In this document: one piece after another, positions 8,444 through 16,364 of the stretch
Position numbering within the stretch: the stretch's first letter is position 1
Layout: each line of letters opens with the position of its first letter
Assembly: GCA_016700415.1 (NCBI GenBank)
Contig: CP065018.1
Location: 992,001 to 1,056,000 of the forward strand
Source: Flavobacteriales bacterium
GTDB taxonomy: Bacteria > Bacteroidota > Bacteroidia > Flavobacteriales_F > PHOS-HE28
DNA: 64,000 nt
Reading direction: 5' to 3'
Made by a program: the position numbers and the translations under genes
The notes under the pieces: model-generated
The model's database searches: none
What the model saw: the letters and a program-made list of their open reading frames with translations, nothing else
What the model was told of the DNA's origin: nothing

Positions 8444-9355
8444 ATGAAATATTGTAAAACCTTTATCATTCTGTCTCTTCTGCTTTGCATTTCATCATGC
8501 AACAGCCAAAATGCAGACTTTGCAATAAGCACAGACAAAACACATATCCATTTTAAAACATTCGGAACTGGGAAGCCACTGCTATTAATAAATGGCGGTC
8601 CTGGTATGAATAGTAACGGATTTCAAAGTCTGGCGGAAAAGTTAGGAAATACTAACCTCTCTATCATTTACGATCAAAGAGGAACTGGGAAATCAATTTT
8701 AAACGTGTTGGATTCGAGTACTATTACTATGAAATTAATGATAGATGATATTGAATCCATTCGAAAAAAAATGAAAATCGAGAAATGGTCGATATTGGGT
8801 CATTCATTTGGGGGAATGGTTGCGTCATATTACGCAACGCTGTATCCTGAACACATTGATAAAATTATATTGTCATCATCTGGGGGTATTGATTTGGATT
8901 TACTTACTTATGTTCAAACAGAAATTAATTCTAAATTAAGTAAAGACGACTTGGACTCAGTGAATTACTGGACAAACAAAATCAGTGAAGGGGACACAAG
9001 TCATTATGCAAAACTTGAAAGAGGCAGACATTTAGCACCTGCATATGTAATTGACAAAAATTTTATTCCAGCAATAGCAGAGAGATTAACGCAAGGAAAC
9101 CCAACCGTAAGTCAACTGATATGGACAGACCTTGCAAAAATGAACTTTAATTGCGAAAATAAATTAAGGTCATTTAATAAACCTGTATTGATTATTCAGG
9201 GCAAACATGATATTATTAAAGCGGAAACTGCTGAAAAAGCACATAAAGTTTTGTCAAACTCAAAAATCGTTTTCTTGGAACATTGTATCCATTATGGCTG
9301 GTTAGACAATGAAGAAAGTTATTTTCAGAATATAAACGATTTTTTAAGTTCATAA
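8444..9355 (+). CDS. Alpha/beta-hydrolase lipoprotein (proline iminopeptidase-like)
   Basis: A 303-residue protein with a lipoprotein signal (LSLLLCISSCNSQ). An alpha/beta-hydrolase fold follows: oxyanion segment INGGPGMNS, DQRGTGKS strand, nucleophile elbow GHSFGG, acid in GKHDII and catalytic His in the C-terminal LEHCIHYGW segment. The GGPG and DQRGTGKS pieces resemble the S33 proline iminopeptidase group, although the true substrate may be an ester. Codon use is AT-rich. It is the only gene of the second cassette-like unit and is followed by the second long palindrome. Confidence 0.88.
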   Translation: MKYCKTFIILSLLLCISSCNSQNADFAISTDKTHIHFKTFGTGKPLLLINGGPGMNSNGFQSLAEKLGNTNLSIIYDQRGTGKSILNVLDSSTITMKLMIDDIESIRKKMKIEKWSILGHSFGGMVASYYATLYPEHIDKIILSSSGGIDLDLLTYVQTEINSKLSKDDLDSVNYWTNKISEGDTSHYAKLERGRHLAPAYVIDKNFIPAIAERLTQGNPTVSQLIWTDLAKMNFNCENKLRSFNKPVLIIQGKHDIIKAETAEKAHKVLSNSKIVFLEHCIHYGWLDNEESYFQNINDFLSS

Positions 9356-9379
9356 TACTATGATGGAAATAGAAACTAC

Positions 9380-9500
9380 CGCTAACACGGGTTTTGCGTT
9401 AGTAGGCGGACCGTGCGAATAGAAACATTTGAGCAAATAATAAACGTTGGTGCTGGCAGACAGTTTTCGGTTTCAAAAGCCCACCAACGCAAAGCCCGAA
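9380..9500 (+). repeat. attC-like palindrome 2
   Basis: Arms at 9388-9409 and 9477-9498 (22 bp each) pair in inverted orientation at 17 of 22 positions, three of the mismatches being G-T type. The element begins about 25 bp after the hydrolase stop with CCGCTAACACGGG. It differs in sequence from palindrome 1 but has the same size and gene-relative position, as attC sites in an array do. Confidence 0.55.
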
Positions 9501-9512
9501 CCCAAAACTGGC

Positions 9513-9528
9513 GCGAGCGTCCACGCTC
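9513..9528. terminator. Hairpin at the end of the island
   Basis: CGAGCGT and ACGCTCG form a 7-bp perfect stem around two bases, just 3' of the minus-strand hydrolase gene that ends at 9547. On the minus strand it is followed by a short T-run (AGTTTT) a few bases on, so it may terminate that gene. Confidence 0.4.
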
Positions 9529-9546
9529 GTGCCCACGCATCAAAGC

Positions 9547-10494
9547 TCACTCCCCCAATACCCGCCGCAGCTCCTTCTCAAACTCTTCCGGCTTTTCGAT
9601 GTTGGCTACATGCCCGGCCTCCGGAAAGATGATGAGGTGGTCAGCAGGTAAGTGGTTCCGCGCGGCGATGCCCTTGCCCACGGATAGGGGGATCAAACGG
9701 TCGCCTTCGCCCCAGAACACGTAGACGGGCATGGGCCAAGTGTAGGCCTTGTGGGCGTATTGGTCCTCGTGGTTCAGCAGGTCGTGCAGCAGCGCCGATG
9801 TCTGCGGGGCCTTGGCCTTCATCATGTCATTGATCTGCCGGAACACGAAGCCCGGTGCCTTGACGGGCTTGTACAACACAAGTGAGAGCAGGCGTTTTTG
9901 CTCCACTTTGTTCTGCGGGTTGAAGAGGTCGCCGATGTCCTTCGCCCCTACTGAGCGCGCCACGCTGTCCGCCATGGCCACGGTGTAGTCGCTGGCGGGG
10001 CCGTCGTCGATCACCAACGTCTTCACGCGGTGCGGGTGCTGCTCCGCGAAATTCGCCGCGATAGCGCCGCCATAGGAATTGCCCACCAGATCTACGGGCT
10101 TTTGAACACCCAAGCTGTCGAGGATCAGTTGCAGATGTGCCACCTGCGCATCCACGCTGTTGCCGCTCCATTCCGAGGTGCTGTGGCCGTGGCTGATCAG
10201 GTCCGGTATGATCAGGTCGAAATCCTTGGACAGGTCCTTCACGTTCTTGGCCCACATCAGGCTTTGGCTGGTGATGCCATGGACGAGCATCAGCTTGGGG
10301 CGGCCATCATCGGCGCTGCCGGGCGCAGTGCTGCTCCATGTGTAGTGCGGACCGGCCGTGTCGGTGAAGGTGTAGGATCGCAGGCCGCTTTTCTGAAACA
10401 CCTTGGCATCATGGCGGAAGCTCATCTTCACCACGTTGCAGGAGGCGAGAATGCCTGATAGTCCGAGGCCGAGCAGGATGTGATGGATGCGCAT
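9547..10494 (-). CDS. Alpha/beta-fold hydrolase (lipoprotein)
   Basis: A 315-residue protein with a leader ending GLSGILASCN, a lipobox-like site. The alpha/beta-hydrolase core shows LMLVHGITSQ, the nucleophile elbow GNSYGG, a lid region with two MMKAKA-type helices, the acid in WGEGDRLIP and the catalytic His in PEAGHVANIEKP. It is therefore an envelope-anchored serine hydrolase of unknown substrate. GC content is normal for this genome, unlike the hydrolase next door at 8444. The start codon lies exactly 4 bases after a -7-like TATCTTTC, suggesting a leaderless transcript. Confidence 0.9.
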   Translation of the reverse strand: MRIHHILLGLGLSGILASCNVVKMSFRHDAKVFQKSGLRSYTFTDTAGPHYTWSSTAPGSADDGRPKLMLVHGITSQSLMWAKNVKDLSKDFDLIIPDLISHGHSTSEWSGNSVDAQVAHLQLILDSLGVQKPVDLVGNSYGGAIAANFAEQHPHRVKTLVIDDGPASDYTVAMADSVARSVGAKDIGDLFNPQNKVEQKRLLSLVLYKPVKAPGFVFRQINDMMKAKAPQTSALLHDLLNHEDQYAHKAYTWPMPVYVFWGEGDRLIPLSVGKGIAARNHLPADHLIIFPEAGHVANIEKPEEFEKELRRVLGE

Positions 10495-10498
10495 GGTG

Positions 10499-10506
10499 GA
10501 AAGATA
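10499..10506 (-). promoter_or_regulatory. -7 box 4 bases before the hydrolase start
   Basis: TATCTTTC on the minus strand ends 4 bases before the ATG of the hydrolase at 10494. The same spacing recurs at several other genes in the window. Confidence 0.4.
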
Positions 10507-10542
10507 TGTCAGAGAACCAGCGGACGCGGGCCGTGTAATTTA

Positions 10543-10635
10543 GGAAACCACGGATCAACACGGATGGGCACGGATATTCAGCGGGTGGTGCATTGAACAT
10601 CTTGATCAGTGTTCATCGGTGTCCATCCGTGGTTC
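10543..10635. repeat. CACGGAT-type inverted repeat, copy 1
   Basis: The left part has AACCACGGATCAACACGGAT and a further CACGGAT; the right part has the inverse, GTGTCCATCCGTGGTTCC. Together they make an imperfect palindrome directly upstream of the pentapeptide-repeat gene. A second copy lies just downstream of the same gene. Confidence 0.75.
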
Positions 10636-10672
10636 CGCATTTCAGAATTCGTCATGGCCGACCTTTGCCGCC

Positions 10673-11245
10673 ATGGAGCCGAAAGCACATTTCGAGAAGA
10701 CTTTCACCAAGGTGAAGTGGAGCAACCAGTCCGTGCCCGACCGGGAATTCGAGGCCTGCACCTTCACGCAGTGCGACCTTTCCCATAGCGATTTTTCGCG
10801 CAGCAAGTTCGCGGAATGCACTTTCATCGGCTGCGACCTGTCGATGGTCAAATTGGCCGAGGTGTCCTTGCGCGATGTGGCCTTCAAGGAGTGCAAGCTG
10901 TTAGGCGTGGACTTCAGCTTGTGCAAAGAGATGCTCTTCAGCCCTTCCTTCGATCAGTGCATGATGGACCACGCGGTCTTCCACAAGCGGAAGATGAACG
11001 GCACGCAGTTCATCCGCTGCACCATGAAGGGCGTGGACTTCGAGAATGCCCACTTGGAGAACGCCGTCTTCGAGCGCTGCGACCTTGATCGTGCGGTCTT
11101 CGTGAACACGCACTTGCAGAAGGCTGACCTCAGCACGGCGTTCAACATCGCGATCGACCCGGAGCGGAACAAGTTGAAAGGCGCCAAGTTCTCCGTGGAA
11201 GGCGCGCTGGCGTTGCTGACGAAGTACGGGGTGAGGATCGAGTAA
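10673..11245 (+). CDS. Pentapeptide-repeat protein
   Basis: A 190-residue protein made of tandem pentapeptide repeats with Phe/Leu/Met at the central position (DFSRS, KFAEC, TFIGC, DLSMV, DFENA, NAVFERC, DLDRAVF, KADLS). It should fold as a right-handed quadrilateral beta helix. The end, FNIAIDPERNKLKGAKFSVEGALALL, matches the C-terminal tail of the Qnr/McbG-like group. Some of that group protect DNA gyrase from toxins or quinolones, but this role is not shown here. The ATG at 10673 was preferred because an upstream in-frame start would translate the repeat element. The gene is bracketed by two copies of the same palindromic repeat. Confidence 0.87.
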   Translation: MEPKAHFEKTFTKVKWSNQSVPDREFEACTFTQCDLSHSDFSRSKFAECTFIGCDLSMVKLAEVSLRDVAFKECKLLGVDFSLCKEMLFSPSFDQCMMDHAVFHKRKMNGTQFIRCTMKGVDFENAHLENAVFERCDLDRAVFVNTHLQKADLSTAFNIAIDPERNKLKGAKFSVEGALALLTKYGVRIE

Positions 11246-11246
11246 A

Positions 11247-11343
11247 GGAACCACGGATCCACACGGATAAACACGGATGCCCCGGACTGAAAGTGTGAAC
11301 TTTACGGCAACTCCTATCCGTGTTTATCCGTGTCCATCCGTGG
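11247..11343. repeat. CACGGAT-type inverted repeat, copy 2
   Basis: It begins two bases after the pentapeptide gene with GGAACCACGGATCCACACGG and ends with the inverse TATCCGTGTCCATCCGTGGT. It is the same family as the copy at 10543-10635. Confidence 0.75.
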
Positions 11344-11344
11344 T

Positions 11345-11377
11345 AAAAAAAGGGTGTCGGCTTGCGCCGACACCCTT
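11345..11377 (-). terminator. Rho-independent terminator of the cysteine desulfurase gene
   Basis: A 12-bp perfect stem (11350-11361 pairing with 11366-11377) with loop TTGC is followed on the minus strand by a run of T. It lies a few bases 3' of the cysteine desulfurase stop. Confidence 0.9.
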
Positions 11378-11379
11378 GG

Positions 11380-12525
11380 TCAAGCTTTCAGCGCCACAGG
11401 GGCCATCACTCTTTGCAGCACTTCCACCGCGCGGTCCACTTCGGCCCCGGTGTTGAACTTGCTGAAGGAGAAGCGGATGTTCGCCCCGGTGCGCCCGGGG
11501 TACAGCGCCTCGATGACGTGGCTGCCCTTGTTGCTGCCGCTGCTGCAAGCGCTTCCGCCGCTGCACGCGATGCCTTCGATGTCCATGTTGTAGATCAACA
11601 TCTCGCCCTTGCCGTCATCGGGGAAGTGGATGTTGAGCACGGTGTACAGACTGTCCGAGCTGGGATCCCCGTTCACCGAGGCCTCCGGGAAGGCTGCTTT
11701 GATGGCCTTCATCATGCGGGTCTTCAGGCCCTGCACATGCTTGATGTGCGCATCCAGGTCGCGATAGGCCACTTCCATCGCTTTCGCCAATGCCACGATA
11801 CCGATGATGTTCTCCGTGCCCGCGCGCATGTTGCGCTCCTGTGTGCCGCCCACGAGCATCGGTTTCAACACGGATCCATTCCGCATGTAGAGGAAGCCCA
11901 CACCTTTCGGGCCGTGGAATTTGTGCGCGCTGCAGGTGAGGAAATCAACGGGTAACTGCTCCAGGTCGAAGTGGTAGTGGCCCATGGTCTGCACCGTGTC
12001 CGTGTGGAATAGGGCGTCGTACTTGCGGCACAGGTCCCCGATGGCGACCAGGTCGTTGCGCGTGCCCAACTCGTTGTTGGCATGCATCAGCGAGACAAGG
12101 ACGCGGTCGTGCGCCTTCAGCAGTTCCTCCAAATGTGCTAGGTCCGCCTTGCCATCCGGCATCAAGCGCAGCCAGTGGACTTTGGCAGCACCTGAGCGTT
12201 GGAGATCCAGCGCCACATGCTCTACGGCATGGTGCTCGATCGGCGAGGTGATGATGTGCTTCACGCCGAGATCGCGCACGCTGCACATCAGGGCCATGTT
12301 ATCCGCTTCGGTGCCACAGCTGGTAAAGACGATCTCGCCGGGTGCGCAGTTGATGAGTTTCGCCACCATTCGCCGTGACTGTTCGATGCCCGCGCGCGCC
12401 CTTCGCCCGAAGGCATGCACGGCGCTGGGGTTGCCGTAATGCTCGCGCAGGTAGGGCAACATGGCGTCGATGACCTCGGGGTCGAGCTGGGTGGTGGCGG
12501 CGTTGTCGAGATAGATGCGTTCCAT
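11380..12525 (-). CDS. Cysteine desulfurase (NifS/IscS family)
   Basis: A 381-residue PLP enzyme that removes sulfur from cysteine as a protein-bound persulfide for Fe-S cluster or thio-cofactor assembly. The N-terminus MERIYLDNAATT and YGNPSAVHAFGR are family hallmarks. The PLP lysine is K202 in SAHKFHGPKG, and the persulfide Cys is in the loop GSACSSGS near C327. The C-terminus ends soon after the IRFSFSKFNT strand and lacks the extension used by housekeeping IscS to bind IscU, so it is better called an IscS/NifS-like desulfurase. It is a single gene with its own -7 box and strong terminator; no isc or suf genes are adjacent. Confidence 0.95.
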   Translation of the reverse strand: MERIYLDNAATTQLDPEVIDAMLPYLREHYGNPSAVHAFGRRARAGIEQSRRMVAKLINCAPGEIVFTSCGTEADNMALMCSVRDLGVKHIITSPIEHHAVEHVALDLQRSGAAKVHWLRLMPDGKADLAHLEELLKAHDRVLVSLMHANNELGTRNDLVAIGDLCRKYDALFHTDTVQTMGHYHFDLEQLPVDFLTCSAHKFHGPKGVGFLYMRNGSVLKPMLVGGTQERNMRAGTENIIGIVALAKAMEVAYRDLDAHIKHVQGLKTRMMKAIKAAFPEASVNGDPSSDSLYTVLNIHFPDDGKGEMLIYNMDIEGIACSGGSACSSGSNKGSHVIEALYPGRTGANIRFSFSKFNTGAEVDRAVEVLQRVMAPVALKA

Positions 12526-12563
12526 AGGGGAAATGTTACCGGCTTGAACACCGGGAAAGGATG

Positions 12564-12571
12564 CAAAAGTA
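12564..12571 (-). promoter_or_regulatory. -7 box of the cysteine desulfurase gene
   Basis: TACTTTTG on the minus strand fits TAnnTTTG exactly and lies 38 bases before the start codon. Confidence 0.5.
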
Positions 12572-12603
12572 AAGGCTTACAAGAAGATCGGTAGCGGCAC
12601 GTA

Positions 12604-12634
12604 TTGGCAGTTGCCACGATACGTGCTACCTTCG
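12604..12634 (+). promoter_or_regulatory. Promoter of the DUF6364/PIN pair
   Basis: TTG at 12604-12606, a 20-base spacer and TACCTTCG at 12627-12634 fit the Bacteroidota promoter pattern. The ATG of the antitoxin is 4 bases after the -7 box, so the mRNA is probably leaderless. Confidence 0.5.
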
Positions 12635-12638
12635 TTGC

Positions 12639-12935
12639 ATGGCAACCAAGGAAGGTCGCAAGACCAAGAGCAAGCTCACACTGAGCGTAGCACCGAAATA
12701 TGTGGCCATGCTCCGCCGCGCCAGCGCCCGTTGTGGCCGTTCCATCACGGAACTGGTTGAGGAATATGCCGAGAAGTTGGACAAGTTTTCGGGTCCCGGC
12801 AGCCGGGGCGAAGAATTCCTGAAGCGCAATCTCGGAGTGCTGGACGGAAAAGTAAAACCCGAGGAATGGGACAGGGACGACCGCATCGGCGACATGCTCC
12901 GCAAACACGTGCCCCGTGCTCCGCGTTCTGCTTGA
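12639..12935 (+). CDS. DUF6364-type antitoxin
   Basis: A 98-residue basic protein whose N-terminal half (KSKLTLSVAPKYVAMLRRAS, then GRSITELVEEYAEKL) is a ribbon-helix-helix-like DNA-binding unit as found in DUF6364 antitoxins. The acidic/basic C-terminal tail probably binds the toxin. Its last codons overlap the start of the PIN gene by 20 bases, the usual arrangement in type II toxin-antitoxin operons. It likely neutralises that toxin and represses the shared promoter; these roles are inferred from family and context. Confidence 0.8.
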   Translation: MATKEGRKTKSKLTLSVAPKYVAMLRRASARCGRSITELVEEYAEKLDKFSGPGSRGEEFLKRNLGVLDGKVKPEEWDRDDRIGDMLRKHVPRAPRSA

Positions 12936-13344
12936 CACCAACGTTCCACTGAACGTCTGGCTGCACAGCAGCACCACACCTCGTCCCATGTCAATGGAAA
13001 GCGGCCTGGTGATCGCGGCTGCCGCCGACGGTGGGTTGGAAGCCTTTCTAACCCCGACCTCCTTCAGCAACGCGTTCTATTTCCTGAGGAAACACCTGGG
13101 CCGGGCCAAAGCGATCGAATGCGCCACCGACCTTTTGGACTTTACCGCGATCATTCAACAGGGCGAGGATATCTTCCGAAAGGCGCTTCAAAGCGGCTGG
13201 ACCGACCTTGAAGATGCCCAACAGTACCACGCCGCGTTGATGCAACCCCGCATCACCCACATCTGCACTTCCAACGTGAAGCACTACAAAGCAGCGACCG
13301 GCATAAAGGTGGTAAGTCCGGCGGCCTTGTTGAAGGTATTGTGA
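12916..13344 (+). CDS. PIN-domain toxin (VapC-like ribonuclease)
   Basis: A 142-residue protein with the PIN fold. The first acidic residue is in VLLDTNVPLNVW, the middle acidic cluster in WTDLEDAQQYHAAL, and the closing strand is HICTSNVKHYKAATGIKVVSP. Such proteins are Mg-dependent RNases that cleave tRNA or rRNA and halt growth when freed from the antitoxin. The start is a GTG inside the end of the antitoxin gene, so translation is coupled. Length is typical. The next gene is convergent, ending 16 bp away. Confidence 0.85.
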   Translation: MLRVLLDTNVPLNVWLHSSTTPRPMSMESGLVIAAAADGGLEAFLTPTSFSNAFYFLRKHLGRAKAIECATDLLDFTAIIQQGEDIFRKALQSGWTDLEDAQQYHAALMQPRITHICTSNVKHYKAATGIKVVSPAALLKVL

Positions 13345-13360
13345 GTCCTTCCCGAAGAGG

Positions 13361-14764
13361 TCAGCCGGGCATGCCCGCCGCCGCCAATTCCTGCATCTCG
13401 CCCATGATCCTACGGGCCAGCGTTTCGGCCTTTTCGGCACTATCGCTCTCCGCATAGATCCGCACGATCGGCTCCGTATTGCTCTTCCGAAGGTGTACCC
13501 ACTCCTTGCCGAACTCGATGCGCAGGCCGTCCACGGTGCTGTGCTTCTCGGCCTTGTGGCGCTCCTGCATGGCATCCACGAGTGCTTGCACGTCCATGCC
13601 GGGCTGTAGCTCGATCTTGTTCTTGCTGATGAAGTAGTCCGGGTAGCTCTTGCGCAGTTCGCTGGTCTTCACGCCCTTCTTCGCCAGCAACGTGAGGAAG
13701 ATCGCGATGCCGACCAGCGCATCACGTCCATAGTGCAGTTCGCTGAGGATGACGCCGCCGTTGCCTTCGCCGCCGATGGGCGCATTCACCTTACGCATCA
13801 GTTCCACCACGTTCACCTCTCCCACTGCGCTGGCGTGGCGCTTCCTTCCGTGCCGCTCGGCCACATCGTCCAGTGCGCGGGTGCTGCTGAGGTTGCTCAC
13901 GGTATCGCCGGGGCGGCTCGCCAACACATGATCCGCGCAGGCCACCAAAGTGTATTCCTCGCCGAAGAGGCTGCCGTCCTCGCTGACCAGCGCAAGCCGG
14001 TCCACGTCGGGGTCCACGGCGATGCCGAGGTCGGCATTGTGCTTCACCACCGTGTCGCAAAGGTCCTTCAGGTGCTCCGGCAACGGCTCCGGGTTGTGCG
14101 GGAATTCGCCGGTGGGATCGCAGTACAACTTCACTATTTCGGCCACGCCCAACGCTTTCAGCAGCTCCGGCACCACCGTTCCGCCCACGGAATTTACGGC
14201 ATCCACCACCACGCGGAAGTTGCGTGACCTGATCGCCTCGACATCCACGAGATCCAGGCCCAGGATCGCCGTGATATGCTTCTTCGTCCAGCTATCATCG
14301 GTCCGGACGCTGCCGAGCTCGTCCACGGGGGAGAACTCGATCGCATCGCTTTCCGCAAGGCGCAACACCTCCGCACCCTGTTCCGCGCTGATGAACTCGC
14401 CCTTTGCGTTGAGCAGCTTCAAGGCGTTCCATTGCTTGGGATTGTGGCTGGCGGTGAGGATGATGCCAGCGTCGGCCCCTTCGCCCGCAACGGCCAATTC
14501 CACCGTGGGCGTGGTGGCCAGCCCGAGGTCGATCACCTCGAAGCCCAGCCCGACGAGCGTGCCGCGCACCAAGTCGGCCACCATGGGCCCACTGAGCCGG
14601 GCGTCCCGGCCGATCACAGCCTTGGGGGCCGCCTTCCCGGAAGCCTTCTTCATCAATTGGCCGAACGCCGCAGTATAGCGGACCACATCAAGGGGAGAAA
14701 GGCCTTCACCGGGAGTGCCGCCGATAGTGCCACGAATGCCGGAAATGGAGCGGATCAAGGTCAT
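13361..14764 (-). CDS. glmM: Phosphoglucosamine mutase
   Basis: A 467-residue alpha-D-phosphohexomutase that converts glucosamine-6-phosphate to glucosamine-1-phosphate for UDP-GlcNAc, and so for peptidoglycan and LPS. The four-domain layout is visible: catalytic Ser at about residue 106 in TASHNP, the metal loop DPDVDRLAL, the sugar-binding GGEGNGGVI and the phosphate-binding RKSNTEPIVRIYAES. Length fits the Bacteroidota form. Related phosphomannomutases share the fold, so sugar specificity is inferred. A -7 box on the minus strand at 14826-14833 lies about 60 bases upstream. The gene stands alone. Confidence 0.9.
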   Translation of the reverse strand: MTLIRSISGIRGTIGGTPGEGLSPLDVVRYTAAFGQLMKKASGKAAPKAVIGRDARLSGPMVADLVRGTLVGLGFEVIDLGLATTPTVELAVAGEGADAGIILTASHNPKQWNALKLLNAKGEFISAEQGAEVLRLAESDAIEFSPVDELGSVRTDDSWTKKHITAILGLDLVDVEAIRSRNFRVVVDAVNSVGGTVVPELLKALGVAEIVKLYCDPTGEFPHNPEPLPEHLKDLCDTVVKHNADLGIAVDPDVDRLALVSEDGSLFGEEYTLVACADHVLASRPGDTVSNLSSTRALDDVAERHGRKRHASAVGEVNVVELMRKVNAPIGGEGNGGVILSELHYGRDALVGIAIFLTLLAKKGVKTSELRKSYPDYFISKNKIELQPGMDVQALVDAMQERHKAEKHSTVDGLRIEFGKEWVHLRKSNTEPIVRIYAESDSAEKAETLARRIMGEMQELAAAGMPG

Positions 14765-14825
14765 GCTTCAGAATTCATTCAAAGTTTCACACTGACGCTG
14801 GCCGCCCAAAGTGGCCAGCGGGCCG

Positions 14826-14833
14826 CAAAAGTA
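14826..14833 (-). promoter_or_regulatory. -7 box of glmM
   Basis: TACTTTTG on the minus strand, an exact TAnnTTTG, in the divergent space between glmM and the TPR gene, giving a leader of about 60 bases. Confidence 0.45.
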
Positions 14834-14921
14834 CCAAGAGCACCAAGGAGTTGGCTAAAATTGGGTACACCGGCCCCTGTTCAAAACAACCCGACGACAA
14901 GGGGGTCGGCCCGCACTTGTC

Positions 14922-14929
14922 TACATTTG
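14922..14929 (+). promoter_or_regulatory. -7 box of the TPR-comA-rhodanese operon
   Basis: TACATTTG matches the consensus and sits 22 bases before the ATG of the TPR gene. Confidence 0.5.
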
Positions 14930-14951
14930 AGGATCTTATCCCGATCAGCGT

Positions 14952-16364
14952 ATGAGCGAAGCCCCCCGATCCATGCCTGAACGCAATGCCGACCAGGAGC
15001 ATTGCGTGCAGCGTTACGAGGCCATGGAGGCCACGCGCGACCAGCTCTTCTTCGACGTGGAGGAGCTTGAGATGATCATCGATCACTACCTGGAACGGAA
15101 CGAAACGCGGCGCGCGGAACGGGTGCTCCTTTTCGCCAAACAGCTTCACCCTGCTTCCATCGACATCACTTTTTGCGAGGCCGTGGTGATGATGGCCTTG
15201 GGTCGCTTGAGCAAGGCTATGGAGCTTCTGGACGCCATCGAAAAAGTGGAGCCCTACAATGAGGAGGTCCAGTTGCACAAAGCGGGCATCTTCAGCCAAC
15301 AGCGCAACCACCGCCGCTCCGTGGAGCACTATAAACGCGCGTTGGAACTGGCCGAGGAAGGCCTGGACGAGATCCACCTGGACCTGGCCTTCGAATACGA
15401 GAACCTGGAGGAGTACGATGATGCCATCGCCTGCCTGAAGAACGCCTTGGAGCTGAACCCGGAGAACGAGGCCGTGCTCTATGAACTGGCGTATTGCTAC
15501 GATCTGGCCGGGGCGGACGAGGCCTGCATCACCTTCTTCCGGAACTTCACCAATGAGCAGCCCTATTCCAGTGTCTCGTGGTACAACCTGGGCAACGTGT
15601 TCGCGAAGTTGGAGCGCTACGAGGAGAGCAATCAGGCGCTGGACCTGGCCATCGCCATCGATGAGCGCTTCAGCTCGGCCTACTTCAGCAAAGCGCGCAA
15701 CCTCCTGATCGGCTCGAAGTTCGAGGAGGCCGTCGCCTGCTACGAGGAGACCTTGGTGTTCGACGGTCCGCAGGCGATCACGTACAGCTTCATCGGGGAG
15801 TGCTATGAGAAGATGGACCGCTACGAGCAGGCCTTGATCAACTACGATCAGTCCATCGCGCTGGACCCCGAATGGGTGGACGCCTGGATCGGGCGCGGCG
15901 TGGTGATGGACATGCAGGACCGTATTCCGGAAGCTGCTTCGTCGTTGCTGCACGCGGTACGGATCAGCCCGGAAAACCCGGACGCTCTGTATTACTACGC
16001 CTCCGTACTTGTCCGCGCAAAGCAGCACAAAGAGGCCTTGGCCACCTATGAGAAGCTGAACGCGATGGAACCGCAGAACCTGGACGGTTGGCTCGACCAT
16101 GCCGACCTGTTACTGGATCTGAAAGGCGCAGAGGCCGCCTTGACGAAATTCCATGAAGGCGCCCAGGTACACAAGTTCAATGCCCGCTTCAAGTACCGCA
16201 TGGTGAGCTATCTGCTCCGTGCCGGCCGGGAGCAACAGGCCTTGCTGGAGCTGGAGGAAGCCCTGATGGCCGACCATGCCGCCCACGTCCAACTGCTTGA
16301 GCATTGGCCCGAGGCCGCGAAGATCCCTCAAGTCATCCACCTCCTCGAGCTGTACCGCCGATGA
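14952..16364 (+). CDS. Tetratricopeptide-repeat protein
   Basis: A 470-residue cytoplasmic protein without signal peptide or membrane span. Most of it is tandem 34-residue TPR helices; recognisable units include YNEEVQLHKAGIFSQQ, NEAVLYELAYCYDLAG, YSSVSWYNLGNVFAKL, ITYSFIGECYEKMDR, WVDAWIGRGVVMDM and PDALYYYASVLVRAK. TPR arrays serve as protein docking surfaces. It heads an operon: its stop overlaps the start of the comA-like gene by ATGA. The partner protein is unknown. Confidence 0.9.
   Translation: MSEAPRSMPERNADQEHCVQRYEAMEATRDQLFFDVEELEMIIDHYLERNETRRAERVLLFAKQLHPASIDITFCEAVVMMALGRLSKAMELLDAIEKVEPYNEEVQLHKAGIFSQQRNHRRSVEHYKRALELAEEGLDEIHLDLAFEYENLEEYDDAIACLKNALELNPENEAVLYELAYCYDLAGADEACITFFRNFTNEQPYSSVSWYNLGNVFAKLERYEESNQALDLAIAIDERFSSAYFSKARNLLIGSKFEEAVACYEETLVFDGPQAITYSFIGECYEKMDRYEQALINYDQSIALDPEWVDAWIGRGVVMDMQDRIPEAASSLLHAVRISPENPDALYYYASVLVRAKQHKEALATYEKLNAMEPQNLDGWLDHADLLLDLKGAEAALTKFHEGAQVHKFNARFKYRMVSYLLRAGREQQALLELEEALMADHAAHVQLLEHWPEAAKIPQVIHLLELYRR

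Larger units (their letters stand above)
7286..9510 (+). mobile_element. Two cassette-like units with attC-like palindromes (AT-rich island)
   Basis: This block is clearly AT-richer than its surroundings. It holds two genes in the same orientation, each followed within about 30 bp by a roughly 110-130 bp imperfect palindrome (8228-8360 and 9380-9500). The motif CGTTAAC occurs just before the first unit (7280-7286) and again at the end of the first palindrome (8352-8358). One gene plus one palindrome, repeated head to tail, is the architecture of integron gene cassettes. No integron integrase lies in the window, and the outer end of the second unit lacks a clear core site, so this is an inference from structure. 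Confidence 0.5.

Noticed and set aside
10673..11245. Calling the pentapeptide protein a quinolone-resistance gene
   Set aside because: The fold alone does not show gyrase protection; many pentapeptide proteins have no such role.
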